From an uncultured Selenomonadaceae bacterium (lineage in GTDB: Bacteria > Bacillota > Negativicutes > Selenomonadales > Selenomonadaceae): 64,000 nucleotides of DNA. The translations under genes were made by a program, and so were the position numbers. The stretch's first letter is position 1. Every line of letters begins with the position of its first letter. Shown here one piece after another: positions 1 through 7,487 of this stretch. The stretch is from contig CACYXR010000010.1 in the NCBI GenBank assembly GCA_902778455.1, positions 1 to 64,000 of the forward strand, in the 5' to 3' direction. The notes below the pieces were generated by a model. It worked only from the letters and a program-made list of their open reading frames with translations. It was not told where the DNA came from and did not search any database.

Positions 1-94
1 CCCACCTGTTCCCATCCCGAACACAGAAGTTAAGCACCCATACGCCGAAAGTACTTGGCTGGAGACGGCCCGGGAGGTTAGGGAGCTGCCGGTT
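1..94 (+). rRNA. rrf: 5S ribosomal RNA, 3' part (cut by window edge)
   Basis: The first bases carry the conserved 5S core (CCCATCCCGAACACAGAAG followed by TTAAGC) and the 3' strand of the terminal helix (GCTGCCGGTT). Roughly the first 25 nucleotides lie outside the window. This is the end of an rRNA operon, and the two tRNAs that follow are probably cotranscribed with it. Confidence 0.93.
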
Positions 95-101
95 TGAAAG
101 G

Positions 102-129
102 ACGTCCGCATTTTGCGGACGTTCCGTTT
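102..129 (+). terminator. hairpin between 5S rRNA and tRNA-His
   Basis: A perfect 8-bp stem (ACGTCCGC / GCGGACGT, 102-109 and 115-122, loop ATTTT) is followed by only a weak T stretch. It may be a processing site or a leaky terminator at the end of the rRNA operon. The short run to the tRNA suggests that readthrough occurs. Confidence 0.5.
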
Positions 130-131
130 AT

Positions 132-208
132 GGCGGGCGTGGTGAAGTGGTTAACACACTGGATTGTGGCTCCAGCACGCATGGGTTCGATCCCCATCGC
201 TCGCCCCA
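132..208 (+). tRNA. tRNA-His (anticodon GTG)
   Basis: A full cloverleaf folds. The acceptor stem includes the histidine-specific extra G at -1 (base 132) paired with discriminator C73. The anticodon GTG is at 166-168, the T-arm has GGTTCGATCC, and CCA is encoded at 206-208. Together the extra G and C73 identify it as tRNA-His. Confidence 0.97.
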
Positions 209-213
209 TACGC

Positions 214-289
214 AGGGGTATAGCTCAATTGGTAGAGTAGTGGTCTCCAAAACCATTGGTTGTGGGTTCAAGTCCTACTGCCCCTGCCA
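214..289 (+). tRNA. tRNA-Trp (anticodon CCA)
   Basis: The acceptor stem is AGGGGTA / TGCCCCT with discriminator G73 and encoded CCA (287-289). Anticodon CCA is at 247-249 and the T-arm reads GGTTCAAGTCC. Its 3' end GCCA is complementary to the TGGC bulge in both T-box modules of the trp leader at 41247-41339, and its anticodon to the putative TGG specifier there. It is therefore the probable ligand of that leader. Confidence 0.97.
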
Positions 290-298
290 CGAAATTTT

Positions 299-334
299 AA
301 ACCGCGCTTTTGGGATAATAGCGCGGTTTTTTAT
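299..334 (+). terminator. intrinsic terminator after tRNA-Trp
   Basis: The stem ACCGCGCT / AGCGCGGT closes an 11-nt loop and is followed directly by a T-rich run (TTTTTTA). It ends the rRNA/tRNA transcript. Confidence 0.88.
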
Positions 335-492
335 TTATGTTTTACAAAATACAAAAATAGGATAAAAAGATTATTATTTATCATATGATAAAATATAGAT
401 ACAAAATATAGCGTTTTTGCTGTTTGCATAACACAGAATATCTGATTTTCCAATAGAATCAATGATTTGAGGAAAAAATAAAGCTATCAGTA
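335..492. other. AT-rich spacer without recognisable gene
   Basis: About 160 bases of AT-rich DNA between the tRNA terminator and the tad promoter. I see no open reading frame with a ribosome binding site and no RNA fold I recognise. It may carry regulator sites for the pilus operon. Confidence 0.5.
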
Positions 493-521
493 TGGAAAAC
501 GCAAAGGTTTTGTGTTATAAT
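493..521 (+). promoter_or_regulatory. probable sigma-70 promoter of the tad operon
   Basis: An extended -10 (TG-T-TATAAT, TATAAT at 516-521) is preceded 17 bases upstream by a -35-like TGGAAA (493-498). Transcription would start near 528, leaving about 240 nt of leader before cpaB. Confidence 0.6.
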
Positions 522-527
522 TACCCC

Positions 528-719
528 AATATCTATAGAAGCACTGAGCAAGTCAATTCAGGACCTTGCCGGGGGGTGTCGGGCAAGGCATAGTAATGCT
601 ATGTCGTGTATTGTTGACACAGCAGACGTTAACCTCGAATAGGGAATGAAGGAACTGGTTTGGTGCTTTTGTCATATAGGCGTTACTCCGACATTTATAG
701 GAAAATGTTGGAGCCTTTT
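528..719 (+). promoter_or_regulatory. structured leader RNA of the tad operon, type unknown
   Basis: The leader contains several hairpins in series: CCTTGCC/GGCAAGG around 563-589, CATAG/CTATG near 590-605, GTGT/ACAC near 607-621, and a terminator-like hairpin (CTCCGACATTT / AAATGTTGGAG, 686-713) followed by CCTTTT. This layout resembles a riboswitch or attenuator. I compared it by eye with the conserved cores of GEMM-I and GEMM-II (c-di-GMP) and see no match, so the class is unknown. Confidence 0.45.
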
Positions 720-767
720 GGCGCTGAGTTTCTTTGCTTTCAGTGAAAAAGTGAAGGGAATCTTATA

Positions 768-1748
768 ATGTGGCTGCACAGTGGGGTTATGGCAGTCCTG
801 GGGGGAATCGCAGTGAAATTTGACGAGAAGATATCTTCTCTGATGGAGGGCTTTACGCCCAAACAGCTTTTGATGATGGCCGGCGTGGCTGGAATCTTGA
901 CGTTTGTGCTGTTGTATTGGGGCTTGTCGCATTTGATTGGGAGCGGCGAGAAGCAAGAACAGCCACAGCAGCCGGTTGTGCAGATGGTCAAAGTCGTCCA
1001 GGCAAAGACTGATATCAAGGCACGAGAACAGCTCAAGGACAGTATGCTGCAAGTCGTGGAAGTGCCGGAGTCCATGCTTCCTGCAGGCGCATTGACGGAA
1101 ATCCAGGGACTTGCGGGACGGCCTACACGCGTCGCTATTATGGCGGGTGATATCCTCACGGAGAGGAAGCTTTATCGGGACATCAAGGACTCCGGTTTCA
1201 CTGGAATCATTCCGGCGGATCGTCGGGCTATGTCAATCGCCGTTTCTGATGTAACGGGCGTTTCCGGTTTCATGAAGCCGGGTGATTATGTGGATGTGAT
1301 GTTCATCACTGAAAAGATGGACAGTACCAAGATATCGGGTGAAGTTATATTACAGAACGTGTTGCTTTTGGGGGTCAACAGCACAGCAGAACGAACGGAA
1401 GGAAATCAGGATACAAAGAGTAACGAATTGCAGGGCAAAACGGATGCTGCGTTTGGCGGGAAACCGATGACGGCTACGTTGGCTGTGCGTCCCGAAGAAG
1501 AACTCCGGCTTGCTGTAGCGGCACAGGCGGGGCAGCTTTATCTCGCGCTTCGGCCTTATAAACCAACCAATAAGTTTATGTTGGATACGGAATACAGCTT
1601 CTTCAAGGGCCGGGCGACGTCGGCACCGTCCTCGCCTCCCGCACCGTCAACGCCGCAGGCTTCGAATCCCGCCCCGCCGATTAGTTCGTCGGATCCGGGG
1701 AGCCAGATGGAGATTATTCGCGGGACAAAAGCGAGCAGGGGGAAATAA
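768..1748 (+). CDS. cpaB: Flp pilus assembly protein CpaB/RcpC
   Basis: A 326-aa inner-membrane-anchored periplasmic protein of the Tad pilus, associated in its family with the secretin channel. A short cytoplasmic N-terminus precedes one membrane segment (about residues 36-57). A SAF domain follows (KTDIKAREQLKDSML through RPTRVAIMAGD, about residues 83-130), then an RcpC-type domain and a Pro/Ser/Ala-rich tail. AAGGGAA seven bases upstream supports the ATG at 768. An in-frame GTG at 813 behind GGGGGGAA is a credible alternative and would remove 15 residues. It is the first gene of the operon and lies 3 bases before the secretin gene. Confidence 0.9.
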   Translation: MWLHSGVMAVLGGIAVKFDEKISSLMEGFTPKQLLMMAGVAGILTFVLLYWGLSHLIGSGEKQEQPQQPVVQMVKVVQAKTDIKAREQLKDSMLQVVEVPESMLPAGALTEIQGLAGRPTRVAIMAGDILTERKLYRDIKDSGFTGIIPADRRAMSIAVSDVTGVSGFMKPGDYVDVMFITEKMDSTKISGEVILQNVLLLGVNSTAERTEGNQDTKSNELQGKTDAAFGGKPMTATLAVRPEEELRLAVAAQAGQLYLALRPYKPTNKFMLDTEYSFFKGRATSAPSSPPAPSTPQASNPAPPISSSDPGSQMEIIRGTKASRGK

Positions 1749-1751
1749 GGC

Positions 1752-3632
1752 ATGAATCGTATGAAATATAGCGTTGCGGCGCTTGGTTTTATGGGGACGG
1801 TTTTTTTTACTCCTGCAGCGCAGGCGGCGGAATTCATCGATATTGATTTGAATGGCAGCTTTCTCTTCGAGGGATCGATGCCGATTACCAATATTGCCAT
1901 TGCGAATCCTGCGGTGGCGGATATTGTACGGCCTTCGGGATTTGATTCACAGGTACTGATTGTAGGCGTCGGATCCGGTTCCACTACGCTCTATGTTTGG
2001 TACGAAAACGGTGTGGTGGAGGATTATACCATTACCGTGGGCATTGACGATATGGGACAGGCCCGAGCCATCCAGCAAGTGATTGGCTTGCCGAAGGTTA
2101 GAGTGCAAGTGGTGTCTATTGGGGACGGATCCTCGCGTCGTGTGCTTCTGCGCGGCTCGGTAAGGAATCAGTCTGAGCATGATATGGCGTTACAGGTGGC
2201 GAGCCTTTATACGGGGGACACGAAAGAGAAAGACAGTACGGATTCGGGTTCCGCGTCGGCGACTAGTGGTATATCAAGCGGCAGCGATTTCGAGTACGAT
2301 TTTGATTATCGTTCCAGTAGGATTTATCCGAATGTCATTGATTTATTGACTATTGAAAATCCCGCTCAAATACGATTAGAAGCGCAGTTGATAGAAATTT
2401 CTAGTAGTGACGCGAAGGATATTGGTCTCAAATATACCGGTACAGATACTGAAGGTGAAATACAGTTTTCGACCATAGGCCGGTTCTATGGCGGAGAGTC
2501 TTTCGTGGATTCTCATGACAGCAGATTCTGGCCGTGGAATCATTTTTCAAAGATTAACGCTTCGCTGAATCTTTTGATTCAGCAGGGAAAGGCCAAAGTG
2601 CTTTCTCGCCCGAGCGTATCCACTATGAGTGGAGCAAAGGCGAAAATCTTCATCGGCGGCCAGCTCCCGGTGCCGGTTGATCATCGCGACGGTGGTCAGA
2701 CCATCGAGTGGAAGGATTACGGCATCCGGCTCCATATCCGGCCCACGGTCGGAGAAAATGGTATGATTACGGCTGAAGTCCATGCGGGGGTCAGCCGTCT
2801 CGATCCGTCAAATTCTGTGGTAACTAGCTCCACCACTGTGCCTGCTATTACGGCTCGGGAAGCTCATTCCATTGTAAATCTGGACAATGGTTCCACCATG
2901 GTTGTGGGCGGCCTCTTGAATTCGGAGGACGTCAAGACAGTTTCCAAGGTGCCGTTGCTGGGTGACATCCCGATTATCGGAGAGTTCTTCAAGCATACGG
3001 AGAGTTCCACGGAGCGGCGTGAGCTGATTATTCTGATTACGCCGGTTATCGTAGATCAGGATACGCCGGCACGCATGTCGGAAAAGATGCAGGATTATTA
3101 CAACAAGGGACGCGAAGAAGAAAAGGCGCGGAAGGATGTCGACCTCAACGAGGATCGTAAGGCCGCGGAAGCGAAAGCGGAAGAGGAAAAAGCGCGTAAA
3201 GAGCAGGAGGAGATCGAGGCCGAGTGGCGCGCCCGCGAGAATAACGTACCTCGCGTGCGTCCGGGGAATGCTTGGGCACGGCCGTATGCTTCTGAGGGAG
3301 ATGTGGCAGCTGTCGAGGCGGCCAATGCGGCTGCTCCCGGAGCGGGACAGGATAATCCGGATACGCCGCAAAGCGCGGATCCGGACGCGAAACGCAAAAT
3401 CGAGACTGCAAGGGCGCAGGAAAAAACTCCGGCGCAGCTCGAGGAGGAGGAACGTGCAAGAAAAGCGCGGGAGGTTGCCGTAGACGAATGGCGTTCCGGT
3501 AGGGATTCTTCGTCCCGTGTGCGGCCTGGAAATGCCTGGGCTCGGGTGGAGTACCCGCCGGATGACACAGTGTCGGCTGAGGCAGGGCATGATATTTCGG
3601 CGGCGCAACAAGGAGAGACGGCGTCTTCATAA
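1752..3632 (+). CDS. cpaC: Tad pilus secretin CpaC/RcpA with an unusual C-terminal tail
   Basis: A 626-aa outer-membrane secretin forming the exit pore of the Flp pilus. It has a signal peptide ending near AQAAE, a pilus-secretin N-terminal domain with a BON-like segment (residues ~25-150), and the secretin domain (VLSRPSVSTMSGAKAKIFIG, then ARE.HSIVNLDNGSTMVVGG and VPLLGDIPIIGEFFK). It closes with the typical ELIILITPVIV strand near residue 430. Beyond it lies a ~190-residue charged, Ala-rich, coiled-coil-like extension in which RVRPGNAWAR occurs twice, at residues 501-510 and 589-598, each after a similar charged segment. This tail is not part of the secretin fold. Its role is unknown. A secretin implies that the host has an outer membrane. 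Confidence 0.93.
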   Translation: MNRMKYSVAALGFMGTVFFTPAAQAAEFIDIDLNGSFLFEGSMPITNIAIANPAVADIVRPSGFDSQVLIVGVGSGSTTLYVWYENGVVEDYTITVGIDDMGQARAIQQVIGLPKVRVQVVSIGDGSSRRVLLRGSVRNQSEHDMALQVASLYTGDTKEKDSTDSGSASATSGISSGSDFEYDFDYRSSRIYPNVIDLLTIENPAQIRLEAQLIEISSSDAKDIGLKYTGTDTEGEIQFSTIGRFYGGESFVDSHDSRFWPWNHFSKINASLNLLIQQGKAKVLSRPSVSTMSGAKAKIFIGGQLPVPVDHRDGGQTIEWKDYGIRLHIRPTVGENGMITAEVHAGVSRLDPSNSVVTSSTTVPAITAREAHSIVNLDNGSTMVVGGLLNSEDVKTVSKVPLLGDIPIIGEFFKHTESSTERRELIILITPVIVDQDTPARMSEKMQDYYNKGREEEKARKDVDLNEDRKAAEAKAEEEKARKEQEEIEAEWRARENNVPRVRPGNAWARPYASEGDVAAVEAANAAAPGAGQDNPDTPQSADPDAKRKIETARAQEKTPAQLEEEERARKAREVAVDEWRSGRDSSSRVRPGNAWARVEYPPDDTVSAEAGHDISAAQQGETASS

Positions 3633-3677
3633 GAATATTACATTGTGAAAGAATCGTCTGGAAAGGAGGCCGCGCGC

Positions 3678-4508
3678 ATGGAGGAACGCTTGGAGGAACA
3701 AGTGCGTCGTGGCAGCGTCATTACGGTTTTCAGCACGGCCTCGGCTGTGGGCAAGACGCTGGTTGCCATCAATATGGCCGCAGAATTGGCGCGGTTAGGA
3801 TTTCGTGTCTGCCTTGTAGACGTCGATCTACAGTTCGGCGACGTTTGCAATTACCTTCATCTCGTGCCGGAGCGTACGATCGCGGATGCGCAGAGAGCTG
3901 CGGAAACGAATGCGGATTATTTCGATGTAATGCAGTTCCTTGACATTTATACGTGCGACGCCATTTCGTTTTCGGTGATGGCGGCACCGCTTCGTCTCGA
4001 TGAGGCGTACAATATGTCGGGGATGTCCGTGCAGCATATCTTGCAGCAACTTCAGTTCCATTTCGATTTTGTAGTAGTGGACACCACGTCGGCTTTTAGC
4101 GAGACGAACCTGATGATCATGGATATGAGCACCATTATCACATTCTTGGGCATTGTAGATTTCATTCCGACCATTAAGAACATGAAAATCGGTTCCGATA
4201 CGATTCGCAGTCTCGGCTATGAGTCCAGCAAAATCCGGCTCGTGTTGAACCGCAGCAATTCCAAGACCAAGATTGACCTTGAGGATGTGGAGCATATTCT
4301 CGGGGAGCCGTTTTACCATATTCTTTCCAATGATTTTGGCGCCGCATGGGACGCCACGATGGCGGGCGTTCCTTTGGTGCGTTCCGCGAATACGGCGTTG
4401 GCGCGGGATTTGCGGGCGTTGGTAGCGCGTCTCACAAATCTTGAGGTGGAGAATCAGGCCGATTCGGATACCGGCGTGTCCTCGTGGTTCAAACGCATCT
4501 TCAACTAA
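3678..4508 (+). CDS. TadZ/CpaE-like ATPase, REC-less and with altered Walker A
   Basis: A 276-aa MinD/ParA-type protein of the TadZ family, which localises the Tad machine at the inner face of the membrane. The ATG at 3678 is chosen because AAAGGAGG sits at 3662-3669; the upstream in-frame GTG at 3645 has no such site. The P-loop reads STASAVGKT, so the signature lysine of the deviant Walker A (KGGxGKT) is replaced by Ala. Walker A' (VDVDLQFGD) and the VVDTTSAF strand are present. The N-terminal receiver domain usual in CpaE is absent. It lies directly before a second, fuller TadZ gene, so it may be a non-hydrolysing partner; that is inference. Confidence 0.82.
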   Translation: MEERLEEQVRRGSVITVFSTASAVGKTLVAINMAAELARLGFRVCLVDVDLQFGDVCNYLHLVPERTIADAQRAAETNADYFDVMQFLDIYTCDAISFSVMAAPLRLDEAYNMSGMSVQHILQQLQFHFDFVVVDTTSAFSETNLMIMDMSTIITFLGIVDFIPTIKNMKIGSDTIRSLGYESSKIRLVLNRSNSKTKIDLEDVEHILGEPFYHILSNDFGAAWDATMAGVPLVRSANTALARDLRALVARLTNLEVENQADSDTGVSSWFKRIFN

Positions 4509-4527
4509 TTAGGGTAGGTGCTGGCAA

Positions 4528-5658
4528 GTGGATTATCAAGTAATTTTGATTGAAAACGATCGGCTGACTTTGGAGCGCTTGTCCGGTGTGATCAGCAGTA
4601 CGCCTGGATTTACGCTGGCGGCTCGATATCAGCATGCCGGGGATGCTTTGGGGCAGTCGGCGATGTTCAAGCCTAACATCGTTCTTCTGGATATCGATGT
4701 GAAGGGCAATCTTGCACTGATTCCGGAATTTATTGCCTCTTTTCCGAGTGCGGTGTTGATTTGTGCCAGCAGTCACTGGGATGCTGCAGACGCAGAACAG
4801 ATGGTTCAGGCGGGCGCCAAAGGATTCCTTGTGAAACCTTTCTCCGGCGAGGAATTGACACAGGCTGTCCAAATCTTTGGTAAGAACGGCATGGCCAGAG
4901 GGTCGGAGGTGATGGCCTTTTTCAGTCCGAAAGGCAAGAGTGGTAAGACAACACTGATTGCGAATTTGGCCATGAGTCTTGCAGCCAAAATCGGCGAACC
5001 GGTAGGGATAATAGACGCGGATTTGCAGTTTGGGGATATGGCTGTCTTTTTCAATCTGGAGCCTAAAAGCACTATCGTGGAAGCGACCCGAGACGTCAAA
5101 TTCCTTTCGCCGGTTACCTTGAATTCTTATTTTGTACCGGTGCCGGAAGCGGAAAATATCCGAGTGCTTTGCGGGACCAAGATGCCGGAATTAGCTGAGA
5201 TGGTTGAGATTGCCCCTTTCGAGGATATGGTGCGCATGGCGCAAAGCCTGTTTCGGTATGTGCTGATTGATTTGCCGCCGGGATTCAATCCTATCTCCGT
5301 GGCTGCATCGGAATTGGCTAATACCACTTATATGGTGGCCATGGTAGGCGGCGGCTACGAGGTTTTGCACATGAAACGGGCCTTGGAGATTTTCAAGGCG
5401 TGGCCGGATTACGAATCGCGCGTAAAGACCATTTTTACTCGTGTTTCGCCATGTACGGACGAGGAACGGAAAATCTTGGAAAAAGAGTTGGAATATCCAA
5501 TCAGCGCCATTTTGCCAAACGAGTATCTTCTCGTCTCAGCTGCGGCAAACAGTGGGCGCATGGCGGTGGATATCCAGCCGGATACGCCGCTTTCCAAGCA
5601 GATTAGTCGTTTGTCGAAGGACATCATGGGGCATCGGATTCAGTGGGGTGAGCAATGA
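4528..5658 (+). CDS. tadZ: TadZ/CpaE pilus localisation ATPase with receiver-like domain
   Basis: 376 aa. Residues 1-~120 form a CheY-like receiver fold (VILIEND, then LLDIDVKGN and GFLVKPFSGEEL). Residues ~130-376 form a MinD-type ATPase with an intact deviant Walker A (SPKGKSGKTT) and Walker A' (IDADLQFGDM). In the receiver the DIDV strand retains an Asp at the usual phosphoacceptor place. In Tad systems this family directs pilus assembly to its cell site. The start is a GTG behind AGGGTAGGTG. The stop overlaps the tadB start by four bases (ATGA), so the two are translationally coupled. Confidence 0.88.
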   Translation: MDYQVILIENDRLTLERLSGVISSTPGFTLAARYQHAGDALGQSAMFKPNIVLLDIDVKGNLALIPEFIASFPSAVLICASSHWDAADAEQMVQAGAKGFLVKPFSGEELTQAVQIFGKNGMARGSEVMAFFSPKGKSGKTTLIANLAMSLAAKIGEPVGIIDADLQFGDMAVFFNLEPKSTIVEATRDVKFLSPVTLNSYFVPVPEAENIRVLCGTKMPELAEMVEIAPFEDMVRMAQSLFRYVLIDLPPGFNPISVAASELANTTYMVAMVGGGYEVLHMKRALEIFKAWPDYESRVKTIFTRVSPCTDEERKILEKELEYPISAILPNEYLLVSAAANSGRMAVDIQPDTPLSKQISRLSKDIMGHRIQWGEQ

Positions 5659-6629
5659 CCATTTTGATTGCCGTTGCGTGCGGTATCCTTGTATTCCTGA
5701 TGTTCGTGTTCTTTATCGAGTACACGCGTCGGAGCCGGAATGCCCTGCGGCAGCGTATGAGATATTACGCCGACGGGTCATATGCCAAGGATTCGAAGTC
5801 GGAGGCAAAAAAACAGAAGCAGCAGACTGGCGAGAAGATCATGGACTTTGTCAAACGTATGGCAAAGTATTTGGTCAAAATAAAGCAAGCGGAAACCCTC
5901 GACCTGAAAATGCAGCAGGCGGGGCTGCCAATCCTTGGTTCTGAATTTCTCGTCATGGCGGCAATAGGCGGTGTGTTGGCCGGTTTCGCTGTTTTTCTTT
6001 TGACCATGAAGCTGTCTTCTGCGTTGATTGTGGTGTTTGCGGCTCTTGTCGGCGAATGGTTCTATGTTCTCTACCGTATCGACAAACGTCGCAAGGATTT
6101 TGTCAATCAACTCAGCGACTGTCTCACGACCGTGGCCAATGCTCTGCGGGCAGGCTTCAGCTTTTTGCAGGCGATGGAGTTGATTTCCAAGGAAATGGAG
6201 CCGCCCATCAGTGAGGAGTTTGCCCAGACGATACGGGAAATGAAGTTGGGAACCCGTATGGAAGACGCTTTGGAGACTATGGACGTGCGGGTGGGATGTC
6301 CGGATTTTTCCCTTGTGATTGCCGCCGTTCTAATTCAGCACCAAGTGGGTGGAAATCTGGCACAGATTCTAGACACGATTAGCAACACTATCAATGAGCG
6401 CATCCGTATGCGGCGGGAAGTGATGGCATTGACGGCGCAGGGCCGAGCTTCGGGTTGGGTGCTGGCGCTTTTGCCGATTGCTTTGGCGGCGATACTCAGT
6501 GTTATGAATCCGTCGTACCTTGCGCCGTTGTGGGAGGATCAAATCGGGCGTTTAGCCATCGGAGCGGCGCTGGTGTTGGAGTTGATAGGATTCATCGTTA
6601 TCAAGCGTATCGTTGATATTGAAGTTTGA
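5655..6629 (+). CDS. tadB: Tad pilus inner-membrane platform protein TadB
   Basis: A 324-aa type II secretion F-family protein, half of the membrane platform on which the TadA motor works. It has an N-terminal membrane segment (residues 2-20), a paired segment near 95-135, the conserved F domain (QLSDCLTTVANALRAGFSF through GGNLAQILDTISNTI, about residues 155-265) and two C-terminal membrane helices. The partner TadC lies 2.2 kb downstream instead of adjacent, because flp, tadE and tadA are placed between them. Confidence 0.92.
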   Translation: MTILIAVACGILVFLMFVFFIEYTRRSRNALRQRMRYYADGSYAKDSKSEAKKQKQQTGEKIMDFVKRMAKYLVKIKQAETLDLKMQQAGLPILGSEFLVMAAIGGVLAGFAVFLLTMKLSSALIVVFAALVGEWFYVLYRIDKRRKDFVNQLSDCLTTVANALRAGFSFLQAMELISKEMEPPISEEFAQTIREMKLGTRMEDALETMDVRVGCPDFSLVIAAVLIQHQVGGNLAQILDTISNTINERIRMRREVMALTAQGRASGWVLALLPIALAAILSVMNPSYLAPLWEDQIGRLAIGAALVLELIGFIVIKRIVDIEV

Positions 6630-6689
6630 TGAGTATACGGCAAATGTGTCTCGGAAGGTGTGCTTGTTTTGATATTTGGGCCTTAGGGC

Positions 6690-6719
6690 TTGAATATATT
6701 CGAAGTTAGATTTTATATT
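6690..6719 (+). promoter_or_regulatory. possible internal promoter for the pilin gene
   Basis: TTGAAT (6690-6695) lies 18 bases upstream of TATATT (6714-6719) in the 100-base gap between tadB and flp. A separate promoter would allow the pilin subunit to be made in excess over the machinery, as its role requires. Sequence-only support. Confidence 0.4.
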
Positions 6720-6735
6720 TTTAAGGGAGATGGTC

Positions 6736-6972
6736 ATGATGTTGCAAAAAATCCAGAATTGTATCAAGGAGAGATGTTTGATGCGCAGCCTGGGTGAAAA
6801 GGGGCAGGGCATCGTGGAATATGCATTGATTTTGGCTTTTGTTGTGGTCATTGCGATGGCGCTTACGAACGCCGGAGGGTTGCAGGACAAGATAAAGGCT
6901 GTTTTTACAAGTGTAGGAAATGAAGTTGATAAGGCTGGCAGCAATACCAGCAATTCTCCTACAAATCCATAA
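6736..6972 (+). CDS. flp: Flp/Fap-type major pilin
   Basis: A 78-aa prepilin, the subunit of the Tad pilus. A basic leader ends at KG|QGIVEYALILAF; cleavage after that Gly puts Glu at +5 and Tyr at +6, the class III Flp signature. A single hydrophobic helix follows and then a short polar tail rich in Ser, Asn and Thr. ATG 6736 is preceded at six bases by GGGAG; ATGs at 6730 and 6739 are also in frame. No prepilin peptidase (TadV/CpaA) gene occurs in the window, so processing must rely on an enzyme encoded elsewhere. Confidence 0.93.
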   Translation: MMLQKIQNCIKERCLMRSLGEKGQGIVEYALILAFVVVIAMALTNAGGLQDKIKAVFTSVGNEVDKAGSNTSNSPTNP

Positions 6973-7048
6973 TGGTTATTGTTTTTTCGGTCAGCATGGA
7001 AAGCCTCTCGGTTTCGGGAGGCAATCCTTCCATTCAAGGAGGGGCGCC

Positions 7049-7447
7049 ATGAAAAAACAGAAGGGACAAGCCATACTGGAATTCGCCTTGGTGCTGCCTT
7101 TCTTTTTGATGCTGTGTTTTGGCATTCTTTTTGCCGGACTCCTGTTTTCCGATTACTTGACGTTGTCTAATTTAGCTCGCGAAAGCGCGCGAGCCGCATC
7201 TATTCAAGGCAATGATTATTATCAGGCAATCCAAGATGCCGGGAAGAGTCAAAAGCTTTTGACGCGTCTTTATTCTTTGAACAGCATCACAATTGAGGAC
7301 GGAGATAATTCTTCGGTGACGGTTACATTGGATGTAAGCCGGAACAATTTTCCGGGGGCGGGCTTTGTCGGTTATATGCTGCCGGGAAACTATAAAATCG
7401 TTTATTCCATGTACAAAGAGTACCAAGCACCATCCTCACAGCTATGA
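7049..7447 (+). CDS. tadE: TadE-like pseudopilin
   Basis: A 132-aa minor pilin-like protein. The N-terminus KKQKGQAILEFALVLPFFLM is the TadE signature: prepilin cleavage G|QAILEF with Glu at +5, then a hydrophobic helix. The rest is a small periplasmic domain. The ATG at 7049 follows AAGGAGGGG; longer in-frame extensions upstream lack a ribosome binding site. Its family forms part of the pilus initiation complex with TadF/TadG. Confidence 0.88.
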   Translation: MKKQKGQAILEFALVLPFFLMLCFGILFAGLLFSDYLTLSNLARESARAASIQGNDYYQAIQDAGKSQKLLTRLYSLNSITIEDGDNSSVTVTLDVSRNNFPGAGFVGYMLPGNYKIVYSMYKEYQAPSSQL

Positions 7448-7487
7448 GGATAGTCGCCGTGCGGCGGAAATGGAGTGGGACATAGAT

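Noticed and set aside
528..760. Known c-di-GMP riboswitch (GEMM-I or II) upstream of the tad genes
   Set aside because: The conserved GEMM cores are not present by eye; only hairpins of unknown class are seen.
3138..3630. Several overlapping frames at the 3' end of the secretin gene on both strands
   Set aside because: They arise from the low-complexity Arg/Glu/Ala codons of the secretin tail and have no start signals.
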